17,923 nucleotides of DNA from CAZVAR01 sp964625225 (GCA_964625225.1 CAZVAR010000076.1:1-17923); one strand, 5' to 3'. Positions 1-9,441 are shown, counted from the first letter of the stretch. Made by a program: numbers and translations. Notes: a model not told the origin generated them from the sequence alone.

Positions 1-1
1 G

Positions 2-1972
<1,971 letters not shown>

Positions 1973-2298
1973 GTCCGGCGGTTCCCCCGGACCCCCGGTC
2001 GCGACGGCGATGCGGAGGACCGCAGGGTGTCCGGACATCCTGCCACCTCGGCCGTGTCGTCGCGCCGCGGAGTAAGGAGGGTGCCGGCGCGCATCTGGCT
2101 AGATGCGAGGGCCGCCAAGCCAAGGGGCCGGCGGCCTATGGGTCGGCGCCAATCGCCCTGACCAGACGGAGGCCGGCAATGGCCGTGGTTTGGCACGGTC
2201 GAGCCGCAGCCCTGTGGCACCGCTGCCCAGGACACGGCCGCGCAGGATATCGCCGCTACGATCGGACCCCGGAGGGGTGGCGGGGTCCGAGCGCTCCG
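1973..2298. other. Convergent intergenic region between acnA and htpG; hairpins only
   Basis: This 326-base stretch separates two converging genes. I see no credible coding frame: translations of both strands are Arg/Pro/Gly-rich and match no family I know. It holds several short perfect inverted repeats: 1973-1978 with 1987-1992 immediately after the acnA stop, the palindrome 2028-2037, 2090-2096 with 2101-2107 (7-bp stem, 4-base loop), and 2263-2270 with 2282-2289 near the htpG end. None is followed by a convincing T-run, so any termination would be weak or Rho-assisted. Confidence 0.6.
2263..2289 (-). terminator. Possible htpG transcription terminator hairpin
   Basis: An 8-bp perfect stem (CGGACCCC pairing with GGGGTCCG) with an 11-base loop starts about 10 bases past the htpG stop on the minus strand. 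Position and stability suit a terminator, but no U-tract follows, so it may only stabilise the 3' end or need Rho. Confidence 0.35.
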
Positions 2299-4143
2299 CT
2301 ACCCACTCAGTCCGGCCTGCAGTATCCGCGACAGGCGTTGTGCGAAGGCGGTCGGGTCCAGCGGCGGCTCGCCCTCGATGATGCGGGCCTGGTCCAGCAG
2401 CAGATGGGCGATGTCGGACGCACGATCGCCCGGCTGCTCCCCTTTCAGGCTCTGCGCCAGCCCGGTGATCAGCGGATGCCGGGGATTGACCTCAAGGATA
2501 CGGGGCTTCCGCGGCACCGTCTGTCCGTGCAGCTTCAGCAGCCGCTCGAGATGAAGGTCGATATCGCCCTCGTCGGCGACTAGGCAGACCGGGCTGTCGG
2601 TCAGGCGGCTGGACGGTCGAACGTCCTTGACCGCGTCCTTCAGGTTCAGCTTCAGCAGTGCCAGTAGCGGACCGATCTCGGCCGGCGCCGCTTCCGTTGG
2701 CGCCGCCGTCTCCGGCTCCGCAATCTTGGAGAGATCGGCCGCGCCGCGCGTCACCGAGCGGAACGGCTTGCCGTCAAAGGATCCGATCGCCGGGATCCAG
2801 AACTCGTCGACCGGATCGGCCAGAAGCAGCACCTCGACCTTGCGTGCGGCGAAGCCTTCGATCTGGGGGCTCTTGCCCAATGTCTCGGCATCGTCACCGG
2901 TGATGTAGTAGATCGCGTCCTGCCCCGGTCGCATGCGGGCCACATAGTCGGCGAGGCTGACCAGCTCGTCTCCGGCGGTCGAGCGGAATCGGGCGAGCTT
3001 GAGCAGGGAATCGCGGTTCGCCGCATCCTCGTAGAGCCCCTCCTTGAGGACTGCGCCGAACTCTCCCCAGAACTTCGCATAGTCGGCCGCGTCCTGTTCG
3101 GCCTTTCGTTCGAGCTCATTCAGCACCCGCCTGACCACGCCCGTCCGGATCGCGCTCAGGACCGGATTGTGCTGGAGCATTTCGCGACTGATGTTGAGCG
3201 GCAGATCCTCCGAATCCACCACGCCGCGCAGGAAGCGCAGATAGGGCGGCACGACGTCCTGACACTCGTCGGTAATGAAGACGCGTCGGACATAGAGCTT
3301 CACCGATGCCCGGCGGTCGGGATGGAACAGGTCGAACGGCTTGCGTCCCGGCACATAGAGCAGGGCCGTGTATTCGATCCGTCCCTCTGCGTGCCAGTGC
3401 AGAGTCAGCCAGGGGTCGTCGAAGGCGTGGGCGACGTGATGGTAGAATTCACGATACTGCCCTTCGTCGATCTCGCTCTTGGGGCGGGTCCACAGTGCGG
3501 AGGCGGCATTGACCGCCTCCTCGGTCTTTTCGCCGGCTGCGTCGATCAGCCGGACCGGAACAGCGATGTGGTCAGAGTAGGTCTTGATGATGCTCCGCAG
3601 CTTCGCTGAATCCAGAAACTCGTCGGCGTCGGGCCGCAGGTGGAGGGCGACTTGCGTGCCCCGCCCGTCCATTTCGGCCTCCGCCACCGTGAAGGTCCCC
3701 TGGCCGTCCGATCGCCAGCGCCACCCCTTGTCCTCGCCGGCCTTGCGGCTCAGAACCTCCACCGAATCGGCCACCATGAACGCGGAGTAGAAGCCAACCC
3801 CGAACTGACCGATCAGGGAGACGTCCTTCTTCGCGTCGCCGGTGAGCTGTTCGACGAATGCGGCGGTACCGGACCGGGCGATCGTTCCCAGATTCTCGAT
3901 GAGGTCCTCGCGGTTCATGCCGATGCCGTTGTCGGCCACGGTCAGGGTCCGCGCGGCCTTGTCCAACGTCACGGTAATCCGGAACTCCGTGTCGGCGGCG
4001 GTCAGCTCGGGACGGGTGATCGCCAGATAGCGCAGCCGNNNNNNNNNNAAGATTTCCTTGTTGGAATAGACCGAATGCACCATAAGGTGCAGCAGTCGGC
4101 CGACCTCCGCCTGGAAGTTCAGGATCGCTTCGCTCATCTTCAT
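2299..4143 (-). CDS. htpG: Molecular chaperone HtpG (bacterial Hsp90), interrupted by an assembly gap
   Basis: HtpG is the cytosolic homodimeric Hsp90 that remodels client proteins by an ATP-driven clamp cycle. The N-terminal GHKL ATPase domain shows DNGIGM (residues 71-76), GTIARSG (86-92) and GQFGVGFYSAF (112-122). The middle domain has the conserved NISREMLQ segment, and a bacterial-type C-terminal dimerisation domain follows with no MEEVD tail. The translation is 614 residues including four unknown ones; the family norm is about 624, which fits a gap that is too short (see the separate entry). The ATG at 4143 is chosen because AGGGA stands four bases upstream; the second Met (ATG at 4137) is also possible. 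A sigma-32-like promoter precedes the gene, and the divergent neighbour is the helicase. Family assignment is certain; only the N-box is unreadable here. Confidence 0.96.
   Translation of the reverse strand: MKMSEAILNFQAEVGRLLHLMVHSVYSNKEIXXXXRLRYLAITRPELTAADTEFRITVTLDKAARTLTVADNGIGMNREDLIENLGTIARSGTAAFVEQLTGDAKKDVSLIGQFGVGFYSAFMVADSVEVLSRKAGEDKGWRWRSDGQGTFTVAEAEMDGRGTQVALHLRPDADEFLDSAKLRSIIKTYSDHIAVPVRLIDAAGEKTEEAVNAASALWTRPKSEIDEGQYREFYHHVAHAFDDPWLTLHWHAEGRIEYTALLYVPGRKPFDLFHPDRRASVKLYVRRVFITDECQDVVPPYLRFLRGVVDSEDLPLNISREMLQHNPVLSAIRTGVVRRVLNELERKAEQDAADYAKFWGEFGAVLKEGLYEDAANRDSLLKLARFRSTAGDELVSLADYVARMRPGQDAIYYITGDDAETLGKSPQIEGFAARKVEVLLLADPVDEFWIPAIGSFDGKPFRSVTRGAADLSKIAEPETAAPTEAAPAEIGPLLALLKLNLKDAVKDVRPSSRLTDSPVCLVADEGDIDLHLERLLKLHGQTVPRKPRILEVNPRHPLITGLAQSLKGEQPGDRASDIAHLLLDQARIIEGEPPLDPTAFAQRLSRILQAGLSG
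4039..4048. other. Assembly gap (10 N) inside htpG, probably about 40 bases in reality
   Basis: Ten Ns sit in the htpG ATPase domain. On the minus strand, NKEI plus a codon beginning TT (Phe expected) leads into the gap, and RLRY follows it. In HtpG proteins about 13 residues of the ELISNASDA region lie between that Phe and the Lys/Arg-Leu-Arg motif, but only three codons are represented. The frame is kept because the shortfall is about 30 bases, a multiple of three. The hidden segment holds the catalytic Glu and the Mg-ATP-binding Asn. Confidence 0.85.
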
Positions 4144-4200
4144 GCTATCCCTGGTGGGCCGCAGGCCCGAGGATGGGCTGCTCGGGTGAGTCGGCGCTGG

Positions 4201-4229
4201 ATATGTGACGGCCCGCCGGGGGCTTCAAG
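4201..4229 (-). promoter_or_regulatory. Sigma-32 (RpoH)-type promoter of htpG
   Basis: Read on the minus strand, a perfect CTTGAA-type -35 (CTTGAAG, 4229-4223) is followed by 14 bases and then TCACATAT (4208-4201), which matches five of the seven defined positions of the sigma-32 -10 consensus CCCCATNT. Start would fall near 4194, giving a leader of about 50 bases before the htpG ATG. htpG is a classical sigma-32 target, so sequence and context agree. The promoter is inferred, not measured. Confidence 0.62.
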
Positions 4230-4256
4230 CACCCGCAGCCTGCCCGCGACGGCCGC

Positions 4257-6818
4257 GTGGGCAGGCTTGCAAACGACCCGGCGGCCCCCGATTTCGGTCC
4301 CATGCAGTCGGCCGAATCCCGTTCCCGCCTGACGGCCGTTCTCGGCCCTACCAATACCGGCAAGACCTATCTGGCGGTCGAGCGGATGCTCGGGCATCGC
4401 AGCGGCATGATCGGTTTTCCGCTGCGGTTGCTGGCGCGCGAGAACTACGACCGGATCGTCGCCCTGCGCGGGGCGAAAGCCGTCGCCCTGGTGACCGGCG
4501 AGGAGAAGATCCTGCCGCCGAACCCGTCCTATTTCGTCTGCACGGTCGAATCGATGCCGCTCGACCGGCGGGTGGCGTTTCTCGCCGTCGACGAGATCCA
4601 GATGGCCGCGGACATGGAGCGGGGGCATATCTTCACCGACCGCCTGCTGCATGCGCGCGGCCTTGAAGAGACGATGTTCCTGGGGGCCGAGACGGCGCGA
4701 CCGTTGATCCGGGCCCTCGTCCCCGGCGTTGAATTCATCACGCGCCCCCGCTTCTCGACGCTTGCCTACACCGGATACAAGAAGGTCACGCGCCTTCCGC
4801 CGCGCAGCGCCATCGTCGCCTTCTCCGCCGACGAAGTGTACCGACTGGCCGAACTGGTCCGGCGTCAGCGTGGCGGCACCGCCGTAGTGCTCGGCGCGCT
4901 GAGCCCGCGCGCGCGCAATGCCCAAGTCGGCATGTATCAGGCCGGTGAGGTGGACTATCTGGTTGCTACCGACGCGATCGGCATGGGCCTCAACATGGAC
5001 GTGCGGCACGTCGCCTTTTCCAGTCTGACCAAATTCGACGGCCGCTACCCGCGTCGATTGTCGCCGGCCGAGGTGGGGCAGATCGCCGGCCGCGCCGGCC
5101 GTCACATGCGCGACGGAACCTTCGGTGCCACCGCCGACCTCGACGGTTTCGAGGTCGAGTTGGTTGAGGCGATCGAGGACCATCGTTTCGATCCGCTACG
5201 TGCCTTCATCTGGCGCAATTCGGATCTAGACCTCCGCAGCTTGGACCGGCTGATCGCCAGCCTGGAGCGGCCCCCGCCCCATCCGAAGCTGATGCGCGGT
5301 CGCGAGGGGGAGGATCAGCAAGCCCTCGTCGCGCTCGCCCGTGACCCGGAGATCCGCGAACTGGCCACCGGCCGCGAGCGGGTGGCTCTGCTTTGGGAAG
5401 TCTGCCAGATCCCAGACTTCCGAAAGACTATGACCGATTCGCACACCCGGCTGCTCGGAGACACCTTTCGCTTCCTTGCCCGGTCCGGGCGGCTGCCGGC
5501 CGATTGGGTCGCGGGTCAGATCGCCCGTCTCGATCGCACCGAGGGCGACATCGATGCGCTGATGGCGCGCATCGCCGGCACCCGCACCTGGACCTATGTC
5601 TCGCACCGGGTCGGGTGGCTCGATGACGCGGCGCATTGGCAGGAGCGCAGCCGGGCGCTCGAGGACAAGCTCTCGGACGCGCTGCATGAGCGGCTGACAC
5701 AGCGTTTCGTCGACCGCCGTACCGCGGTTCTGGTGCGCCGCCTCGGCGACGGCGGCAACCTGATGGGGGGCGTGAGTCCCGCCGGTGAAGTACTGGTCGA
5801 GGGCGAGTATGTCGGCCAGCTCGAGGGGTTCCGCTTCGCCCCGGACGGCGTGGATCGCGGCGACGATGCGCGGCCGTTACTCAACGCCGCACAGCGCGTG
5901 CTGCGCGGCGAAATCGGCCATCGGGTGCAGCGCTTCGCGGCGGAACCGGATTCGGCCTTCGCGCTCGACCGGCAGGGGCGGCTGTTGTGGCACGGTCATG
6001 CCGTCGCCCGGCTGGCGGCCGGCGCATCTATGCTGAATCCGCATGTCGTACCGCTGCCGAGCGACCTGCTGGAGAGCGTGCATCGGCAACGGATCCGCGA
6101 GCGGGCGGAAGCCTGGGTCGCGCAGCGGATCGCCGCCGATCTCGCCCCGCTGCTGGGTCTGCGCGATGCAGCGTTGCGCGGTCCCGCCCGCGGTCTCGCC
6201 TACCAACTCGTCGAATGGCTCGGGATGATCCCGCGCCCGATCGTGGAATCGCAGATTGCGGCCCTGGCGCGTGCCGAGCGCCGTTCTCTCGCCGCGCTCG
6301 GCGTGCGGATCGGCAGTGAGACGGTCTATCTCCCGGCGCTGCTGCGCGCCCGCACGACGCGTCTGCGGGCGCTGCTCTGGGCCGCACATGCCGGCCGTCT
6401 CGGCGACCCGGCTCTACCGTCGGTTCCCGGCAAGCGAACCACCGTGCTGGCCGCCCGCCCGGGTGTTCCTGCCGAATATTACGCCGCGATCGGCTTCCGT
6501 CTCGCGGGCACGCTTGCGGTCCGGGTCGACCGGCTCGAGCGGCTCGCAGATGTGGCTCGTACGCTCGCCCGACGCGGGCCCTTTACGGCCGGGCCCGAGC
6601 TCTGCAAGGTTGCGGGGTGTGCGCCCGACGATATCGATACCCTGCTTCGGGGGCTCGGCTATCGCCGCGGGGATGGCGAGGCATCCGGCTATGTGCGGCG
6701 TCCGCGCCGTGAGAGCGGCCGTCAGGCGAGCACGGCCGCGGGACGCCAGCGCCGCACCAAGCATCGGGCGGCACTCTCGCCGTTTGCGAAGCTGCAGCAG
6801 CTCGATCTAGGCAGATGA
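4257..6818 (+). CDS. Suv3-like DExH superfamily 2 RNA helicase
   Basis: This is an ATP-dependent RNA helicase of the Suv3 type, the bacterial relatives of the mitochondrial degradosome helicase SUPV3L1. Visible motifs counted from the GTG: Walker A GPTNTGKT (30-37), DEIQ motif II (112-115), ATDAIGMGLN motif V (237-246) and QIAGRAGR motif VI (275-282), followed by a long C-terminal region and a basic tail ending near KLQQLDLGR. The 853-residue length is in the normal range. The GTG at 4257 gives the longest frame; the ATG at 4302 (MQSAES) lies just before the conserved core and is an equally good start, as neither has a strong Shine-Dalgarno sequence. Its TGA overlaps the ATG of the S4 protein. 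The helicase is probably involved in structured-RNA turnover or ribosome-related RNA remodelling; the substrate is unknown. Confidence 0.88.
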   Translation: MGRLANDPAAPDFGPMQSAESRSRLTAVLGPTNTGKTYLAVERMLGHRSGMIGFPLRLLARENYDRIVALRGAKAVALVTGEEKILPPNPSYFVCTVESMPLDRRVAFLAVDEIQMAADMERGHIFTDRLLHARGLEETMFLGAETARPLIRALVPGVEFITRPRFSTLAYTGYKKVTRLPPRSAIVAFSADEVYRLAELVRRQRGGTAVVLGALSPRARNAQVGMYQAGEVDYLVATDAIGMGLNMDVRHVAFSSLTKFDGRYPRRLSPAEVGQIAGRAGRHMRDGTFGATADLDGFEVELVEAIEDHRFDPLRAFIWRNSDLDLRSLDRLIASLERPPPHPKLMRGREGEDQQALVALARDPEIRELATGRERVALLWEVCQIPDFRKTMTDSHTRLLGDTFRFLARSGRLPADWVAGQIARLDRTEGDIDALMARIAGTRTWTYVSHRVGWLDDAAHWQERSRALEDKLSDALHERLTQRFVDRRTAVLVRRLGDGGNLMGGVSPAGEVLVEGEYVGQLEGFRFAPDGVDRGDDARPLLNAAQRVLRGEIGHRVQRFAAEPDSAFALDRQGRLLWHGHAVARLAAGASMLNPHVVPLPSDLLESVHRQRIRERAEAWVAQRIAADLAPLLGLRDAALRGPARGLAYQLVEWLGMIPRPIVESQIAALARAERRSLAALGVRIGSETVYLPALLRARTTRLRALLWAAHAGRLGDPALPSVPGKRTTVLAARPGVPAEYYAAIGFRLAGTLAVRVDRLERLADVARTLARRGPFTAGPELCKVAGCAPDDIDTLLRGLGYRRGDGEASGYVRRPRRESGRQASTAAGRQRRTKHRAALSPFAKLQQLDLGR

Positions 6819-7123
6819 ACGGAACCGCGGGCCGGAACTTCGAGACGCAGCGCCTCGACAAGTGGCTCTGGTTCGCGCGCTTCTTCAAGACGCGCAGCCT
6901 CGCGGCGAAGCTCTGCGAGGCGGAACGGGTCAGGGTGAACCGCATTCGGGTCACCAAAGCGCATCAGCCGATCCGTGTCGGCGACGTGCTCACCTTTCCG
7001 CAGGCGCGACAGATCCGGGTCGTGCGCGTCCTGGCGCTTGGCACGCGCCGCGGTCCGGCCGCCGAGGCGCAACGTCTCTATGAGGATCTCGCGCCGCCCG
7101 ACGAGGCGCGGGCGGCTTCATGA
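6815..7123 (+). CDS. S4-domain RNA-binding protein, Hsp15 (HslR)-like
   Basis: This small (102-residue) basic protein has an N-terminal S4 RNA-binding domain. The hallmark QRLDKWLWFARFFKTRSLA (residues 12-30) is followed by RVRVNRIRVTKAHQPIRVGDVLTF. In E. coli, Hsp15 (about 133 residues) binds stalled 50S subunits that carry nascent chain-tRNA and helps recycle them; this alphaproteobacterial form is shorter at the C-terminus. The ATG at 6815 overlaps the helicase stop (ATGA), so the two are almost certainly translationally coupled and may act on the same RNA or ribosomal substrate, which is an inference. It ends 11 bases before the converging DUF938 gene. Confidence 0.87.
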   Translation: MNGTAGRNFETQRLDKWLWFARFFKTRSLAAKLCEAERVRVNRIRVTKAHQPIRVGDVLTFPQARQIRVVRVLALGTRRGPAAEAQRLYEDLAPPDEARAAS

Positions 7124-7128
7124 CGGGC

Positions 7129-7147
7129 CCGGCGCTAGCGGCGCCGG
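7129..7147. terminator. Hairpin between converging genes, possible bidirectional terminator
   Basis: A 7-bp perfect GC stem (7129-7135 with 7141-7147, 5-base loop) sits between the S4 gene stop (7121-7123) and the stop of the opposite gene (7135-7137). It lies where a shared terminator would be expected. Neither side has a U-run, so the function is only suggested. Confidence 0.35.
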
Positions 7148-7782
7148 AACACCAGCGCCAGATTGTTGGCCGGCATTTCGATCACCTCCTCCAGATCGAG
7201 CCGGTTCGCCTCGCCGAGCCCCTGGACCGCCTCCAGATCGCGCAGTCCCCACTGCTCGTTCTCTTTGCGCAGCGACCGGTCGAACGCGGCATTGCCGAGG
7301 CTGGTATGCCGGCCTTCGACCTTGAACGGACCGTAAAGGAACAGCAGTCGCCCGGCCATCAGGAGTTCCCCGGCACCGACGAAAAGGCTCTGCGCCGGTT
7401 CCCAGGGCGCCACATGCAGGAGGTTGATGCAAACCAGCGCGATCGGGAACCGGGCCGCGGCCGCCGCCGCGGCCGGCCAGCCGGGCGCCGAAACGTCCAG
7501 CTCCAGCGGTGGCAGCAGGTTGGGGACGGGGCCGGGACGAAACCCGGGTTGCCGCCGCCACGCTTCGATGCTGGCCAGCATTTCGGGGTCGCGGTCGCTC
7601 GGCTGCCAGGTCAGGCGCGCCAGATGATGCGCCAGGAACACCGCGTGTTCGCCGGTGCCGCTCGCCAGCTCCAGGACGGTGCCGCGCGCCGGCAGGCGCG
7701 TCCGCAGAACCTCCATGATCGGCTCGCGGTTGCGTCCTGCGGCCGGTGCGCGGCGGCGCCGATCGTCCGACGGTTCGGTCAT
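7135..7782 (-). CDS. DUF938 family protein, putative SAM-dependent methyltransferase
   Basis: The 215-residue protein matches the DUF938 family: an N-terminal RRRRAPAAGRNREPI segment, a Rossmann-fold SAM-binding loop VLELASGTGEH (residues 37-46), TWQPSDRDPE, ALVCINLLHVAPW, LYGPF, the WGLRDLEAV motif, and the family-typical end EMPANNLALVFRRR. The substrate is not known for this family. The frame is open further upstream, but conserved similarity begins at the ATG at 7782 (MTEPSDD), so that start is chosen; no clear Shine-Dalgarno is seen. It runs opposite to the helicase-S4 pair and the terB-fdxA pair and starts only 39 bases from the divergent terB-like gene, so any two promoters would have to overlap coding sequence. 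Confidence 0.85.
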   Translation of the reverse strand: MTEPSDDRRRRAPAAGRNREPIMEVLRTRLPARGTVLELASGTGEHAVFLAHHLARLTWQPSDRDPEMLASIEAWRRQPGFRPGPVPNLLPPLELDVSAPGWPAAAAAAARFPIALVCINLLHVAPWEPAQSLFVGAGELLMAGRLLFLYGPFKVEGRHTSLGNAAFDRSLRKENEQWGLRDLEAVQGLGEANRLDLEEVIEMPANNLALVFRRR

Positions 7783-7821
7783 CGTGAGGGGCGCCGGGTA
7801 TCGGGCGTTGAAGCAGACTGC

Positions 7822-8355
7822 ATGACCGCGTATCTGACCCAGATGTGGGATCGAATCAAAAGCCTTTTGTTCGGTGACGGCGGGACCGCCCCCGCAGGCG
7901 AGCGGGACGGGGTCGAGTTTGCGACCGCGGCGCTGATGGTCGAGGCGGCCAGCCTCGACGGCAGCGTCGATGCCGGCGAGCGCAGGTGCATCGCGGCGCT
8001 GCTGCAGGAGCGTTTCGGCCTTCCCGAGGGCGCGGCGTGCGATCTGCTGGCCGCGGCCGAACGCCGCATGGCGGAGACGCATCAGCTTTATCCATTTACC
8101 CGGGTGATCAAGGACAGTTTGTCCGAGACAGAGCGGCTTGCGCTGATCGAGATGCTCTGGGAGGTGATCTATAGCGATGGCCGGGCACACGACTATGAGG
8201 CCAATTTGATGCGCCGGATCGGTGGACTAATCTACATTCGGGACGTAGATATCGGCGCCGCCCGGCGGCGCGTGCTGGAGCGCATCGCCCGGGAGCGATC
8301 GGTGGACCAGGATCGGAAGCGCCCAGGGCGCGCCGCGGAGGATCGGATCGGATGA
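7822..8355 (+). CDS. TerB-like (tellurite resistance TerB family) protein
   Basis: This is a 177-residue, mostly helical cytosolic protein. The TerB-like domain spans about residues 30-160: ATAALMVEAASLDGSVDAGER, a first acidic helix pair, and its repeat LIEMLWEVIYSDGRAHDYEANLMRRIGGL, the usual metal-binding-like D/E/H pattern. Despite the family name, stand-alone TerB-like proteins have no proven tellurite role here. The ATG at 7822 is chosen; the ATG at 7843 (MWDRIKSLLFG) fits many relatives, which begin at that motif, and is an alternative. Its TGA overlaps the fdxA ATG (ATGA), implying coupled translation with the ferredoxin. Confidence 0.82.
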   Translation: MTAYLTQMWDRIKSLLFGDGGTAPAGERDGVEFATAALMVEAASLDGSVDAGERRCIAALLQERFGLPEGAACDLLAAAERRMAETHQLYPFTRVIKDSLSETERLALIEMLWEVIYSDGRAHDYEANLMRRIGGLIYIRDVDIGAARRRVLERIARERSVDQDRKRPGRAAEDRIG

Positions 8356-8687
8356 CCTACGTCGTCACCGAAAAGTGCATCAAATGCAAGTACATGGACT
8401 GCGTCGAGGTGTGCCCCGTCGATTGCTTCTATGTCGGCGAGAACATGCTCGTGATCCATCCCGACGAGTGCATCGACTGCGGCGTGTGCGAGCCTGAATG
8501 TCCGGTCGAGGCCATCATTCCCGATACCGAGCCGGATGCCGAGCGCTGGGTCGGGCTCAACCGCGAATTTGCCGAGCAGTGGCCGAACATCACTCGGAAG
8601 GGCGAACCGCCGGCCGATGCCGACGAGTGGAAGGACGTGCCGAACAAGTTCGACAAGTTCTTCAGCCCGAACCCCGGCGAGCCGTAA
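8352..8687 (+). CDS. fdxA: Ferredoxin FdxA, seven-iron [3Fe-4S][4Fe-4S] type
   Basis: This 111-residue ferredoxin is of the Azotobacter FdI / alphaproteobacterial FdxA type. Cysteines lie at 9, 12, 17, 21, 25, 40, 43, 46 and 50. By homology C9, C17 and C50 hold the 3Fe-4S cluster, and C21, C40, C43 and C46 hold the 4Fe-4S cluster. The family's long C-terminal extension is present (RWVGLNREFAEQWPNIT through KFDKFFSPNPGEP). It is a soluble low-potential electron carrier; partners are unknown here. It overlaps the terB-like gene by four bases and is followed by a 230-base spacer and carD, the usual fdxA-carD order in alphaproteobacteria. Confidence 0.97.
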   Translation: MTYVVTEKCIKCKYMDCVEVCPVDCFYVGENMLVIHPDECIDCGVCEPECPVEAIIPDTEPDAERWVGLNREFAEQWPNITRKGEPPADADEWKDVPNKFDKFFSPNPGEP

Positions 8688-8724
8688 GCCAGCTGGCGCA
8701 GTACCCGGTTCCGGACGCCCGGCC

Positions 8725-8754
8725 CTGTCCTCGGGCTCGGGTTCGTGCTATATG
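8725..8754 (+). promoter_or_regulatory. Possible housekeeping promoter upstream of carD
   Basis: In the 230-base fdxA-carD spacer, TATATG (8749-8754, preceded by TGC, so slightly extended) stands 18 bases after CTGTCC (8725-8730). The -35 match is poor. The placement would give a leader of about 155 bases before carD. I see no other structure in the spacer apart from the short palindrome GCCAGCTGGC just after fdxA. Confidence 0.28.
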
Positions 8755-8917
8755 AAACATCCGTGACGGACCGCTAGCCGGCGCCGCCCACAGGCCGAAT
8801 ATTGTGCAGGATCCGGCCGCTCTTCCCAGCCAGGAAGCCTGGAGGGGAACGGCGGGTTTGATGGCTGTGTGCTGCGCGAGGAAGGTCGTTGGCAGGAGAA
8901 GCGCGAGACAAGAAGCA

Positions 8918-9415
8918 ATGGCAAAAAACATCAAGTTCGAACCTGGTGACTTCGTAGTGTATCCGGCCCACGGGGTCGGAAAGGTCTTGGCCGTCGAGGA
9001 GCAGGAAATCGGTGGCTTCCACCTGGAAGTGCTGGTTATCGAGTTCGAGAAGGACCGGATGACGCTGCGGATCCCGACCGCAAAGATTGGGGCGGCCGGC
9101 CTCCGCAGCCTGTGCTCCCGGAAGGAGATGCAGGAAGCGCTCAAGACGCTCAAGGGCCGGTCGCGTGCCAAGCGCACCATGTGGAGCCGCCGGGCGCAGG
9201 AGTATGAGGCGAAGATCAATTCCGGCAACCCGATCTCGATCGCCGAGGTGGTCCGCGACCTGCACCGCAATGCCGATCAGCCCGATCAGTCCTACAGCGA
9301 ACGGCAGATCTATCAGGCAGCGCTGGATCGTCTGGTCCGCGAGCTTGCCGCCGTGGAGCGGATCGACGAGGACAAGGCGCATCGCAAGCTGGAGGCGATG
9401 CTGAAGGCCGCCTGA
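8918..9415 (+). CDS. carD: CarD/CdnL family RNA polymerase-binding transcription regulator
   Basis: CarD/CdnL proteins bind the RNA polymerase beta subunit through an N-terminal Tudor-like domain and stabilise open promoter complexes, notably at rRNA and growth genes. The RNAP-interaction domain is visible at about residues 6-60 (FEPGDFVVYPAHGVGKVLAVEE). The C-terminal helical domain (about 65-165) carries the typical KGRSRAKRTMWSRRAQEYEAKI basic DNA-contact region and the SERQIYQAALDRL segment. Its 165 residues fit the alphaproteobacterial CdnL norm. The ATG at 8918 (MAKNIKF) is chosen because conservation starts there, although the frame is open further upstream. An intrinsic terminator follows, so it is a single-gene unit or the end of the fdxA transcript. 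Confidence 0.93.
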   Translation: MAKNIKFEPGDFVVYPAHGVGKVLAVEEQEIGGFHLEVLVIEFEKDRMTLRIPTAKIGAAGLRSLCSRKEMQEALKTLKGRSRAKRTMWSRRAQEYEAKINSGNPISIAEVVRDLHRNADQPDQSYSERQIYQAALDRLVRELAAVERIDEDKAHRKLEAMLKAA

Positions 9416-9441
9416 CATCGCGTGCCTTGAGATCACCGGAA

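Noticed and set aside
1973..2298. Possible small gene or structured RNA between acnA and htpG
   Set aside because: Only short GC hairpins are visible. There is no riboswitch-like core, promoter or plausible peptide.
4140..5183. 347-codon minus-strand frame opposite the helicase
   Set aside because: It is antisense to the conserved helicase motifs. It has no recognisable protein features.
7120..7821. In-frame extension upstream of the TerB-like gene
   Set aside because: The extension is antisense to the DUF938 gene. TerB similarity starts only at 7822-7843.
8846..8917. Plus-strand GGAAC element before carD as a possible EcfG site
   Set aside because: No GTT box occurs at the required 16-17 base spacing.
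8861..8917. Upstream in-frame ATG giving a 184-residue CarD
   Set aside because: The extra 19 residues are unlike CarD proteins, whose conservation starts at MAKNIKF.
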